NCBI GenBank assembly: GCA_000171875.1
Contig: ABHI01000002.1
Coordinates: 744,001-808,000, forward strand
Origin: Flavobacteriales bacterium ALC-1
GTDB taxonomy: Bacteria; Bacteroidota; Bacteroidia; Flavobacteriales; Flavobacteriaceae
Direction of reading: 5' to 3'
Length of the DNA stretch: 64,000 nucleotides
The position numbers and the translations under genes were made by a program. The notes beneath the pieces were generated by a model. The model was not told the DNA's origin and did not search any database. It saw only the letters and a program-made list of their open reading frames with translations. Positions 37,015 through 46,223 of this stretch are shown in pieces (the first letter of the stretch is position 1; every line of letters begins with the position of its first letter).

Positions 37015-37045
37015 AACGTCCATTTTTTATGGACGTTTTTTTTTA
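37015..37045 (+). terminator. Intrinsic terminator after the LRR gene
   Basis: A 9-bp stem AACGTCCAT / ATGGACGTT with a T-loop and a long T-run follows, 27 bp after the stop. Confidence 0.88.
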
Positions 37046-37054
37046 ATTTAATAC

Positions 37055-37084
37055 TTGCTAAATTTAAAAAGCGTTGTATATTTG
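37055..37084 (+). promoter_or_regulatory. Promoter of the initiator tRNA gene
   Basis: TTG (37055-37057), a 19-nt spacer and TATATTTG (37077-37084) are a full match to the Bacteroidota housekeeping consensus. A 9-bp inverted repeat (AAAATGATT at 37092, AATCATTTT at 37138) lies between promoter and tRNA and may help leader processing. Confidence 0.72.
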
Positions 37085-37157
37085 CAGTCCTAAAATGATT
37101 GAGTCGGCATTATGAACCGAAAGTTAAAAGCTAAGAAAATCATTTTTGAGATTAAAT

Positions 37158-37230
<73 letters not shown>

Positions 37231-37237
37231 CAATGAA

Positions 37238-37267
37238 AACCTCTTGATATATCAAGAGGTTTTTTTA
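37238..37267 (+). terminator. Terminator downstream of tRNA-Met
   Basis: An 11-bp stem AACCTCTTGAT / ATCAAGAGGTT with a 2-nt loop and a T-run. Confidence 0.88.
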
Positions 37268-37462
37268 TGTAGACTATTTGACGAATTGGTTGCTAAGTAT
37301 ATCATCAAAAAATCAGAAAAGCATTTAGTTTTTTGAAGATTTTGTTAATCCTTATAAGCATTAACAAATAACACTTCATGTGTAAAGAAAATTAACTTAT
37401 TATTAGTAATTATAGGCTAACCAACTTAATTTTTATTTCTAATTTTATGTAAAATTTTTGAA

Positions 37463-38557
37463 ATGAATTTCTGGGAAACTATTTTTTTATTTTTTGCATT
37501 TCTATCTTTCATGCTATTTGTTCTTTTCTTTTTCAAAAAGAAAGGAGACAAAGTTGCTAATAAAATTCTAGGTATTTATCTTTTATTATTTACTCTTAAC
37601 CTAGTTTATAATGTTTTGCATTGGTCAAAACTACTTCTCGATATTAAATATATTCATATTATTGGATCATTAACAATTATTTGGGCTAGTTACCCACCAT
37701 TAATGTATCTATACACTAAACGTGTTATAACCCAAAAGAAATTTAAGAAAATAGATTTGTTGCATACCATACCAACATTTATGAATGTTTTTTTTTACTC
37801 ACCATTTTTAATGTTGAACACTAAATCAAAGATTGACGTTTTAAATAATGGACTATTATCAGATTATATATATTTAAATAATTACACCTATTTAGTTACT
37901 TCAACAATAATGGTGTTTTATGTCATTTTGATTTATTTGAACTTTAAAAACAATAAATCTCTTGAGTCTAATAAAAGAAGGTGGCTGAAATGGATTATTG
38001 GAGCATTCTATTGTTATGTATTGGCAATGCTTTCTTATTTTGTTCTATCCTATTTTAAATTAATTTCAACAGAGCATGATTACTTTATTATGTACACCAT
38101 TATTTTCTTTATAGGCTTGGTAACTTATTTTGGGTTTATGCAGCCTGAAGTTTTTAATGGCTTGTCCATGGACAAAATTCTGCCTTTTAAAAAGTATCAA
38201 AAAACGGGATTAAGTGAAAGTCTTTCTTTAGAATTAAAAGGACAACTTATAGATTTAATGAAAAATAAAAAACCCTATTTAAATCCTGATTTGCGATTAA
38301 GTGATTTAGCTGAAAATTTAAATATTTCTAAGCATCATGCATCCCAAATTATAAATGAACATTTTAATTCAAGTTTTTTCTTTTTTATAAACACCTATAG
38401 AATTAAAGAAGCTAAAATATTATTAGAGAATGATTGCAACTTAAATATTTCAGATGTAATATATTCTAGTGGTTTTAACAACCGTGTTTCTTTTTATAAA
38501 GCTTTTAAAAAGCATATGGGAGTAACGCCAACCCAATATAAATTACAAAATGTATAG
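37463..38557 (+). CDS. AraC-family regulator with N-terminal membrane domain
   Basis: A 364-residue protein. The first 230 residues contain six or seven hydrophobic helices (starting FFAFLSFMLFVLFFF). A cytosolic AraC HTH domain follows (about 265-360, with LSDLAENLNISKHHASQIIN and ISDVIYSSGFNNRVSFYKAF, ending GVTPTQYKL). This membrane-bound architecture is common in Bacteroidota, where it is thought to sense an envelope or extracellular signal directly; the signal is unknown. It is the first gene inside the putative island and lies 111 bp before a T9SS-secreted protein, a possible target. Confidence 0.87.
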   Translation: MNFWETIFLFFAFLSFMLFVLFFFKKKGDKVANKILGIYLLLFTLNLVYNVLHWSKLLLDIKYIHIIGSLTIIWASYPPLMYLYTKRVITQKKFKKIDLLHTIPTFMNVFFYSPFLMLNTKSKIDVLNNGLLSDYIYLNNYTYLVTSTIMVFYVILIYLNFKNNKSLESNKRRWLKWIIGAFYCYVLAMLSYFVLSYFKLISTEHDYFIMYTIIFFIGLVTYFGFMQPEVFNGLSMDKILPFKKYQKTGLSESLSLELKGQLIDLMKNKKPYLNPDLRLSDLAENLNISKHHASQIINEHFNSSFFFFINTYRIKEAKILLENDCNLNISDVIYSSGFNNRVSFYKAFKKHMGVTPTQYKLQNV

Positions 38558-38677
38558 ATTTCTTAGAGTATTTATAACATGAATTAATTTCGTTCGATTT
38601 TATTGTAAATGTTTATAAGCAATAACCAGTTTATATTAGTAATACTCTTTCTTTAATCAAAATTAATTTATTTGATC

Positions 38678-39877
38678 ATGAGAAAATTATACTTTATTTT
38701 ATTATTTGTCAGTACTGCTACTTTTGCACAAATAACTGTAAGTACTATTACACCATCATTTAATGGAAGTGGGGCAGTCACAATTGATGAAGCAGGAAAT
38801 ATATACATTGGAGATTTTGGAGATTTTTTAGGTGGGCCAGATACCGATGGAATCCCTAACAATGTGATGAAATTAGATACGAATTTAAATCTCACAGTTT
38901 TTGCTAATGACTTTACTGGGGCTTCTGGAAATGAGTTTGATTCTAATGGTATATTATACCAAGCAGATATTAGAGATAATGCAGTTTATAAAATTGTAAA
39001 TGGTTCTAGAGAATTATATACCTCTCAAGGGTTATTCTCACCAGTTGGAATCGCTTTTGATAGTAACGACAACCTTTATGTTTGTAATTGTGGAGTAAGT
39101 AACATAAGAAAAATTACACCAGATGGAACTTCAACATTATTTTCAACTGGAAATGGATTGCTTGCATGTCCTAATGGTATGACCATTGACGAAAATGGCA
39201 ACTTATATGTAGTAAACTTTTCTAATACCAATATTGTAAAAATTCAACCAGATGGAACAGCAACAAATATAGGGAATACAGTTGGTGGCAATGGTCATAT
39301 TGACTATGATGTAAATACAAACAACTTATACATTGCTAGTTTTGGTACGAATTTAATTTACTATCTAGACCTAGATAATTTGACTTCAGGAACTAGTATA
39401 ATTGCCGGAACGGTTGTAGCCGGAACAGGAATGGGGGTAGCAGGAAACGATGATGGTTCAGCATTGAGTTCAACATTCTCAGCGCCAAACGGCATTGCTG
39501 TATCAAAAACAGGAGACTCTTTATACATTAATAGTTCTGCAACTTTAAATAATAACAACTTAAATCCACAATATGTAAGGCTTTTAACCAATGTACTTTC
39601 AACGCTTTCGTTAAATGATTATGAAGCTGCTACTAATGAATTGAAAATCTACCCTAACCCTGTAAAAGATACATTTATGATAGAATCCAATTTTGCTAAT
39701 ACCAATGATTTATCCATTAAAATATGGGATATGAATGGGAAAAATATTGAATTTAATGCTACAAGTGAAGCCTCAAAATTGAAAGTTGATGTATCCAAAC
39801 TTAAATCTGGAATGTACTTTTATTGCATAAAAGCTAAAACGAGAAAAATAAAAATCGGAAAATTAATCAAAGAATAA
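38678..39877 (+). CDS. NHL/SMP-30-like beta-propeller protein with T9SS type A sorting domain
   Basis: A 399-residue secreted protein. The ATG at 38678 gives a signal peptide (MRKLYFILLFVSTATFAQ). The body has repeated blade-like units such as AIDEAGNIYIGDFG-, IAFDSNDNLYVCN- and MTIDENGNLYVVNFS-type segments, as in NHL or gluconolactonase-type propellers. The last 75 residues are a T9SS type A C-terminal domain (LKIYPNPVKDTFMIES, then LKSGMYFYCIKAKT, KIKIGKLIKE). It is therefore exported by the GldKLMN system encoded about 7 kb upstream and left on the surface or released. Ligand unknown. Confidence 0.88.
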   Translation: MRKLYFILLFVSTATFAQITVSTITPSFNGSGAVTIDEAGNIYIGDFGDFLGGPDTDGIPNNVMKLDTNLNLTVFANDFTGASGNEFDSNGILYQADIRDNAVYKIVNGSRELYTSQGLFSPVGIAFDSNDNLYVCNCGVSNIRKITPDGTSTLFSTGNGLLACPNGMTIDENGNLYVVNFSNTNIVKIQPDGTATNIGNTVGGNGHIDYDVNTNNLYIASFGTNLIYYLDLDNLTSGTSIIAGTVVAGTGMGVAGNDDGSALSSTFSAPNGIAVSKTGDSLYINSSATLNNNNLNPQYVRLLTNVLSTLSLNDYEAATNELKIYPNPVKDTFMIESNFANTNDLSIKIWDMNGKNIEFNATSEASKLKVDVSKLKSGMYFYCIKAKTRKIKIGKLIKE

Positions 39878-39984
39878 TCATAGTCACAAATATTGATTGT
39901 AGGCATCATTCTTAATAATTAATAGACTAATAAGTACAATAATTATGAAATGCTCTTTCATTGATTTAGGGGATAATAACACGT

Positions 39985-40153
39985 TACCAAACCGAAGTAG
40001 AATATACGCGCATTAATTGGTTGATGCCTAGACTTATGGCAATCTTATTTCCGAGTTATTCCTAATCATCCTGTAAACAAAACAATTTTGAATGTAAAAG
40101 ATGGAAGAGATGAATACTTAGAACACGCATTAAAACTAATAAATGAAGAATAA
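39985..40153 (+). pseudogene. Unidentified gene remnant in two frames
   Basis: This is part of the 444-bp gap without an intact gene (39878-40321). One frame reads YQTEVEYTRINWLMPRLMAI from 39985 and stops at 40063. A second frame takes over and reads VIPNHPVNKTILNVKDGRDE to the stop at 40151-40153. Codon-like composition in adjacent frames suggests the 3' end of a frameshifted gene. I do not recognise its family. Confidence 0.4.
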
Positions 40154-40333
40154 TGAAACTGATAAGAACAATTATTTTAATATTATTTTTTATAAATGTT
40201 TTTAGTCAAGTAACTGTTGAAATTCACTAAGTTTCAGAGAATATTTGTGAGATTGGGGATAAGTAATAGTTCACATTCATTGGAAGCGAGATAAAATTGA
40301 ACAATATAAAATTGAAAAACTATGAACATCAAT
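40154..40333 (+). pseudogene. Remnant of a secreted-protein gene
   Basis: An ATG at 40154 begins a clear signal peptide (MKLIRTIILILFFINVFSQ), but the frame stops after 25 codons. The same frame resumes as VSENICEIGDK and, after two more stops, FTFIGSEIKLNN before running into the nucleotidyltransferase start. This is the pattern of a gene decayed by nonsense changes. Family unknown. Confidence 0.45.
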
Positions 40334-41119
40334 ACCTTACCTCATCACCAGCGTGCAATCAATAACCTTGTGAAAGAATACCAGGACGATAAGCGTTTTG
40401 AGGCTTTAATCATCGGCGGGTCTGTTGCCAAAGGATGCGCTAGACCAGATTCAGATATCGATTTTATGATGGTTGCTACAGATGAAGAATATAAAAACCG
40501 ACAAAAAGTAGGGGACTTTTTTATCAACCGAACGGACTTAACAGATTATCCCGGTGGCTTTGTGGATGGAAAAGTTATCGATATGCATTACCTTAGACAA
40601 GTCGTTGACAGAGGAAATGAACCTACCCGAGCGGCATTTGATCGAGCAATCATAGCTTTTTCAAAAGTAGATAACCTGGCTAGCATCATCCATTCTATCC
40701 AGCAGTACCCAGAAGCTGATCGAGACCAAAAAATACGAAAATTCTATTCGATGACCTTTATTCAGAATTGGTTAATGGGTGAAGCAGAGCGACATGGCAA
40801 TATCTATACGAAAAGCCGCGCCGCATCTCAGCTTGTCCTGTTTGCCGGGAGGTTAATTCTCACATACAATCGCGTATTTTTCCCATATCATAAGTGGTTT
40901 TACAAATACTTGTCAAGATGCAATGCCAAACCCAAGAACCTAATCAAAGAAATGAATCAGGTTTTAAACCAGCCTACTGTGGAAAATGCTAGTCGGCTGT
41001 TCGAAAACGTCCGAGAATTTAGGAATTGGAATGTCACTGACATTGAGGCTTTTCATTGGTTTATGGAAGATGTAGAATGGTCATGGAGAGATAATAAATC
41101 ACCCCTTGAGGATTTGTAG
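40322..41119 (+). CDS. Nucleotidyltransferase-domain protein
   Basis: A 265-residue protein. The minimal nucleotidyltransferase motif GGSVAKG...DSDID occurs at about 32-47 with metal-binding Asp45 and Asp47, and the third Asp is Asp87 (VIDMHY). The active site is therefore complete. The C-terminal half is helical, as in aminoglycoside- or MNT-type nucleotidyltransferases, but substrate and any toxin-antitoxin role are unclear; no antitoxin-like HEPN gene is adjacent. Base composition differs from its neighbours: 40381-40440 contains 33 G+C in 60 and 40801-40860 contains 30 in 60, while 41401-41460 next door contains 19. Recent horizontal transfer is likely. Confidence 0.85.
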   Translation: MNINTLPHHQRAINNLVKEYQDDKRFEALIIGGSVAKGCARPDSDIDFMMVATDEEYKNRQKVGDFFINRTDLTDYPGGFVDGKVIDMHYLRQVVDRGNEPTRAAFDRAIIAFSKVDNLASIIHSIQQYPEADRDQKIRKFYSMTFIQNWLMGEAERHGNIYTKSRAASQLVLFAGRLILTYNRVFFPYHKWFYKYLSRCNAKPKNLIKEMNQVLNQPTVENASRLFENVREFRNWNVTDIEAFHWFMEDVEWSWRDNKSPLEDL

Positions 41120-41357
41120 TACATAAGAAAAAAGAATTTAAATTGAAACGAAGTAAATAAGAAAGAATAACGAAATGCCAACAAGGTATATAAGCCATTA
41201 AAACGCCTCATATACGAGACCGATGATAACAACCATTGTATACCCTAAAGGTATAAGAGTAAAAAAGTACTTTAAGTATTCTCTTTTTCTAAGAATTAAT
41301 GATTCTAATTATAATAAGGAGCATGTCAGTTATCCAAATATAAACCATTGTCTTGGC

Positions 41358-42401
41358 CTATTTAAAGGAAGTAATGATTTTAATACCAGAAGAATTAAAA
41401 TTCTCCATATTTGGTAATATGTCAGGAACATCAGAAAGTGAGATTGTATTAGATATAAGGTTTTTAGGATTAAGCTGACCAGATAAAATCATAGATATCA
41501 TGTCTTTGTATTTATAAGCTTGTAAACCATGACTCCCAATAATTTCTAATTCTCTGCCAATTATTTTATCAATAGGTATGCTAGGCTTCATATTATTTAT
41601 TGTCATAATACCTATTTGAATATGTTTCCCCAGTTTTCTTAAACTATTTACAGAATTTAATAGAACATTAGGATGACCGATAGCGTCAATTGAAACATGT
41701 GCACCTCCTTTGGTTATTTCTAATATTTCATTAGCGACATCTTTACGATTTAATGCATTTATAGTATATAAAGCACCTACAGATTTTGCCTTCTCTAAAG
41801 CAGATGTATTAATGTCAACCGCAATAACCTTTGCTTTTAAAGCTGAGGCAATCATAATTCCGGAAAGACCAACACCACCACACCCATGTATAACAACCCA
41901 GTCATCTTGTTTTACTTTTCCTTGATCTATTACAGCTCTAAAAGAAGTAGCAAATCTACAGCCTAGACTTGCAGCTGTAGTAAAATCTATTTCATCTGGA
42001 AGCTTCACGAGGTTTGTATCTGCATAGTGAATTGAAACATACTCTGCAAACGAGCCCCAATGTGTAAAACCAGGTTGAAATTGGTTGTCACATACTTGAT
42101 GATTTCCAGAGTTACAGTATTCACATTTTCCACAGCCTCCAACAAAAGGTAATGTAACACGTTCACCAACTTTGAAATTTTTCACATCACTTCCAATCTC
42201 AACAATAACACCAGCTAATTCATGCCCTGGTACATGAGGTAGTTTTATATCTGGATCATTACCCATCCAGCCATGCCAGTCACTTAAACACAAACCAGTA
42301 GCTTTAACTTTTATAACTACCCCGTGTTTTTCTGATTTTGGATCTGGTAAGTTTTTAATGTTTAAGATACCTTGAAAATTTTCATATTGTAAAGCCTTCA
42401 T
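41358..42401 (-). CDS. Zinc-dependent alcohol dehydrogenase, MDR family
   Basis: A 347-residue medium-chain dehydrogenase. Catalytic zinc ligands are Cys38 (GLCLSDWH) and the His60-Glu61 pair (GHE). Structural zinc ligands are Cys90, 93, 96 and 104 (GGCGKCEYCNSGNHQVC). The NAD(P) site is HGCGGVGLSG near residue 170. It oxidises an alcohol or reduces an aldehyde; the exact substrate is not readable. It is transcribed opposite to its island neighbours, with 561 bp of non-coding sequence separating it from susC. An aldehyde dehydrogenase lies 7 kb away at 49306, possibly a related pathway step but in a different insertion. Confidence 0.9.
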   Translation of the reverse strand: MKALQYENFQGILNIKNLPDPKSEKHGVVIKVKATGLCLSDWHGWMGNDPDIKLPHVPGHELAGVIVEIGSDVKNFKVGERVTLPFVGGCGKCEYCNSGNHQVCDNQFQPGFTHWGSFAEYVSIHYADTNLVKLPDEIDFTTAASLGCRFATSFRAVIDQGKVKQDDWVVIHGCGGVGLSGIMIASALKAKVIAVDINTSALEKAKSVGALYTINALNRKDVANEILEITKGGAHVSIDAIGHPNVLLNSVNSLRKLGKHIQIGIMTINNMKPSIPIDKIIGRELEIIGSHGLQAYKYKDMISMILSGQLNPKNLISNTISLSDVPDILPNMENFNSSGIKIITSFK

Positions 42402-42962
42402 GATTGAATATTAATTGCTTGTTATGCAAAGATTCTAATTAAAAAAGGACTTGTATAATTATTAGTGAGGTAATTTGATAATATTTATAAGGACTTACTA
42501 AATTATATTTTGCTTATTAGATTATTTACTATATCATAAAATATATTTAGACTACCGGATTTTAAATAACACCTATCTAATCCGAATTCGCTCCCTTTTA
42601 TGCATAGCTACGGCCTTAAATACTTCACCTGTTTTGTGTTTTTGTTATTGCAAAGACGCTTTTCTTCTTTTTAAGTTCTATTAATTTGATAACTATTTCT
42701 CTATTAAGTTTATTTCATTGAGTTAATGTATTTCGGGGTATTTGTTAATGTTTATCGGGGTTAACATTATCAGTGCTTTTTATGATTTTTTTTACACAGC
42801 AATTGTAAAGGCATGGTGGTGCTAGTGTACTTAATTATGTATTTAAACCATGTTAACTTTAATTTCATACTGAGTAATTATTTGAGTTAGTCTTCAAAAA
42901 TGACTTCACTACCAGCCTTTTTTATTGCAAAAAAACTAACTCAATAATTAAAACTAAAATTT
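42402..42962. other. Intergenic region between divergent ADH and SusC genes
   Basis: No open reading frame, RNA gene or convincing promoter was seen in these 561 bp. The stretch must hold both divergent promoters. The part near 42600-42800 is rich in short T-runs. Confidence 0.5.
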
Positions 42963-45900
42963 ATGAAAGTAAAAAGTTATGTGCTTTTGTTAGCATTTCT
43001 CTTCTTAAGTGCTACAACAAGTTTTGCACAAGAGAAAACAGTTACAGGTACAGTTACTACAGCAGCGGATGGTTTACCGCTTCCTGGTGCTAGTGTCATT
43101 GTAAAAGGAACTTCAAAAGGACAACAAACAGATTTTGATGGTAAGTATACCATCCAAGTCAATCAAGGAGATGTTTTAGTCATTTCTTATGTAGGTATGC
43201 AAGCTACAGAAGTTGCTGTTGGCGCAGCTAATACTTATGATGTTGCATTGAAAGATGATAGTACGCTTGATGAAGTCGTAGTTGTTGGTTATGGTACCAC
43301 AACTAAGAAGGCTTATGCTGGTACAGCTAAGGTTGTAAAAGCTGAGAATATTGAGAATAAGAACTTCTCAAACGTTTCTCAGTCACTTGCAGGTGAAGCT
43401 GCTGGTGTAACCGTAATTAATACTAATGGTCAACCAGGTTCTACGTCTACTGTAAGAATTAGAGGTTTTGGTTCTGTTAATGGTAACAGAGCCCCTTTAT
43501 ACGTTGTAGATGGTGTACCTTACTCTGGTAGTTTAAATGCGATTAACCCTTCAGATATTAAATCAACAACGATTCTTAAGGATGCCACTGCAACGGCTAT
43601 TTATGGTTCGCGTGGTGCAAATGGTGTTATTTTAATAACAACTAAAGGTGGTTCTGCTTCAGAATCTTATATCGAAGTTGATGTAAGAACAGGTATTAAC
43701 ACACAGTTAATAGACAGATATGATGTCATTACAGATCCAGAGGAATTTATTGGATATGTTTGGGAGGCAAATGTTAACCGTGAAATATTAAATGGTAATG
43801 CTGATCCAATCGGAACCGTGAATAACACCTTATTCACAACACTTATTAACCCTGTATACAATATGTGGAATGTTGCCAATGGAGCAGAGTTAATTGATCC
43901 AGCAACTGCACAAGTAAGACCAGGTGTAACAAGAAAGTATACGCCAAAGAATTACCAAGAAGAGTCCTTTAATCCAGCATACAGAACTGAGGTTAACCTT
44001 AGAATGGGTGGTGGTAATGAAGATGTAAAATATTTTATTTCTGGTGGTTATTTAGATGACTCAGGGTATATTATTAATTCAGGGTTCAGACGATATTCAA
44101 CACGACTAAATGTGAATGCTAAAGTAAAGCCATGGTTAAAACTTAGTACTAACTTAGGTTATACCTATTCTGAAACTAGAAGTAATGGTCAAACTGCAGG
44201 TGCAGAGAACCTTTTTGAATTTGCTGATAAGATGCCACCTATCTATGGTGTTTTCTTAAGAGATGATAATCAAGTATTGGTTGCAGACCCCATCTTTGGA
44301 GGATTCCAATATGATTATGGTTCTATTTCTGCAATTAATAATGGTTTTGCTCCAAGAGCTAGAGCGGCTTCTGATGGTCTTAACCCAATAGCATCTGCAT
44401 TATATGATTTTAATGGTACTGATAGACATGAAGTTAATGCTAGTTTTAATGCGACTATTAATGTAGCCAAAGGTTTAACTTTTGAATCTACATTTGGAGC
44501 ACAATATTCCAATAACATTTTCAAGACTGCTTCTAACCAGTTTTATGGTCCAGCACAACCATCTGGTGGTACTCTTTTTCAGAGAAATACAGAGACCTTG
44601 ACGATGAACTTTCTACAGTTGTTGCGTTACAGAACAGACTTTGGAAGGCATTCTTTAGAGATTTTAGCAGCACATGAGAGTAATGATTTTGATCAATCAA
44701 TATTTACGGGAAGTAAGAGTAAAGCTGTTGTGCCAGGAGTTTATGAATTGAGTAATTATATTGTAGATGCAAGCCCTTCTACTGGTATCAATCAAGGAAG
44801 AACATTGGAATCTTATTTCGGTCAAGTTAATTATGACTTTGATGATAAATATTATTTAACAGGATCTATTCGTCGTGATGGATCTTCAAGATTTGCTAAT
44901 GATAAATATGGAACATTTGGTTCTATAGGTGCCGCTTGGATTTTATCTAATGAAGATTTCTTATCAGATAGTAACTTGTTTACATATTTAAAACTTAAAG
45001 GATCGTATGGTGTTACAGGTGATGAGAATGGTGTAGGTTTCTACACAGGTATTGATACTTTTTCTGCAACTAATCTAGGAGGTAGTATAGCTATTGCTCC
45101 TTTAACCTTTGCTAATCCAGAATTAACTTGGGAAACAGCAAAACAGTACCAAGTAGGTGTTGAATTTGGATTAGGCAATTGGTTAGATGGTTCGGTTGAT
45201 TATTTTATTAAGGATACAGAAAACTTGATTTTTAATCGTAGAAATCCACCTTCTACAGGTGTTGCTGTAATTACAGTAAATGATGGTGTCTTAAGAAACT
45301 TTGGTTTAGAATTCGATTTAACAGGTCATATTATCCAAAAAGATGATTTTACATTAGACTTATCTGTTAACGGCTCTCTTTACGATAATGAGATTACAAC
45401 CATGCCTATTGAACCTTCAACAGGTTTGCCTAAAATCTTAGACCAATCTGTAACTCCTTATGCCTATACAAAAGGAGGTTCTATTTATGATTTTTATATT
45501 CGTGAGTATGCTGGTGTAGATCCTGCTGATGGATTCCCAATGTGGTATCAGTATTATGATGATGTTAACGGTGATGGTCAATTTGATAGTGGAGATACTG
45601 CTATTGCAAGTTTAACTACATACCTAAATACAAATCCAAATTCTAATGTAGAACGACAAATTACTAAGACCTATGCCAATGCTACTCAAAAGTTTGTTGG
45701 TAAATCTGGTATTCCTGATGTATCTGGAGCTTTTCGTTTATCGGCACGCTATAAAAATTGGAGCCTTTCTACTCAGTTTACCTATTCTATAGGCGGTTAT
45801 GCTTTTGACAATCAATATAGAGAGTTAATTCATGATAATAATGGAGGTATATCAGCTACTAACAGACACGTCGATATTAGAGACCGATGGAGGCAACCTG

Positions 45901-46208
45901 GTGATATTACATCTGTACCAAGAATTGCTGATAGAGTTATTACTAATGTGAGTTCTACATCAACAAGATTTCTTGTTAAGAGAGATTATTTTGCGCTGAA
46001 TAATATTTTATTAGGCTATACTTTATCGTCTAAATTCTTAGATAAAACAGGTTTAGATCTAGTCAATTTGTATGTTTCTGGTGATAATTTATTTGTAAAA
46101 TCATCTAGAACTGGTTTTAATCCATCAACGAGTCAAAGTGGTAATAGTGGTAGAGGTTTTTATGCACCGCTTAGTACATTCACTATGGGTGTTAAATTGA
46201 AATTTTAA
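42963..46208 (+). CDS. SusC/RagA family TonB-linked outer-membrane transporter
   Basis: A 1081-residue transporter. It has a signal peptide (to SFAQ, about residue 23), a carboxypeptidase-like domain (GLPLPGASVIVKGTSKG), a TonB box-like DEVVVVGYGT, a plug with VRIRGFGSVNGNRAPLYVVD and a barrel ending in the terminal FTMGVKLKF. SusC works with a SusD lid to bind and import glycans or peptides. No glycoside hydrolase or peptidase is nearby, so the substrate is unknown. It heads a three-gene operon (gaps 15 and 22 bp). Confidence 0.96.
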   Translation: MKVKSYVLLLAFLFLSATTSFAQEKTVTGTVTTAADGLPLPGASVIVKGTSKGQQTDFDGKYTIQVNQGDVLVISYVGMQATEVAVGAANTYDVALKDDSTLDEVVVVGYGTTTKKAYAGTAKVVKAENIENKNFSNVSQSLAGEAAGVTVINTNGQPGSTSTVRIRGFGSVNGNRAPLYVVDGVPYSGSLNAINPSDIKSTTILKDATATAIYGSRGANGVILITTKGGSASESYIEVDVRTGINTQLIDRYDVITDPEEFIGYVWEANVNREILNGNADPIGTVNNTLFTTLINPVYNMWNVANGAELIDPATAQVRPGVTRKYTPKNYQEESFNPAYRTEVNLRMGGGNEDVKYFISGGYLDDSGYIINSGFRRYSTRLNVNAKVKPWLKLSTNLGYTYSETRSNGQTAGAENLFEFADKMPPIYGVFLRDDNQVLVADPIFGGFQYDYGSISAINNGFAPRARAASDGLNPIASALYDFNGTDRHEVNASFNATINVAKGLTFESTFGAQYSNNIFKTASNQFYGPAQPSGGTLFQRNTETLTMNFLQLLRYRTDFGRHSLEILAAHESNDFDQSIFTGSKSKAVVPGVYELSNYIVDASPSTGINQGRTLESYFGQVNYDFDDKYYLTGSIRRDGSSRFANDKYGTFGSIGAAWILSNEDFLSDSNLFTYLKLKGSYGVTGDENGVGFYTGIDTFSATNLGGSIAIAPLTFANPELTWETAKQYQVGVEFGLGNWLDGSVDYFIKDTENLIFNRRNPPSTGVAVITVNDGVLRNFGLEFDLTGHIIQKDDFTLDLSVNGSLYDNEITTMPIEPSTGLPKILDQSVTPYAYTKGGSIYDFYIREYAGVDPADGFPMWYQYYDDVNGDGQFDSGDTAIASLTTYLNTNPNSNVERQITKTYANATQKFVGKSGIPDVSGAFRLSARYKNWSLSTQFTYSIGGYAFDNQYRELIHDNNGGISATNRHVDIRDRWRQPGDITSVPRIADRVITNVSSTSTRFLVKRDYFALNNILLGYTLSSKFLDKTGLDLVNLYVSGDNLFVKSSRTGFNPSTSQSGNSGRGFYAPLSTFTMGVKLKF

Positions 46209-46223
46209 TTAAAAAAAAGCGAT

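Noticed and set aside
41223..41417. 64-codon frame overlapping the 3' end of the alcohol dehydrogenase gene
   Set aside because: Overlaps a certain gene in antisense; no family or promoter.
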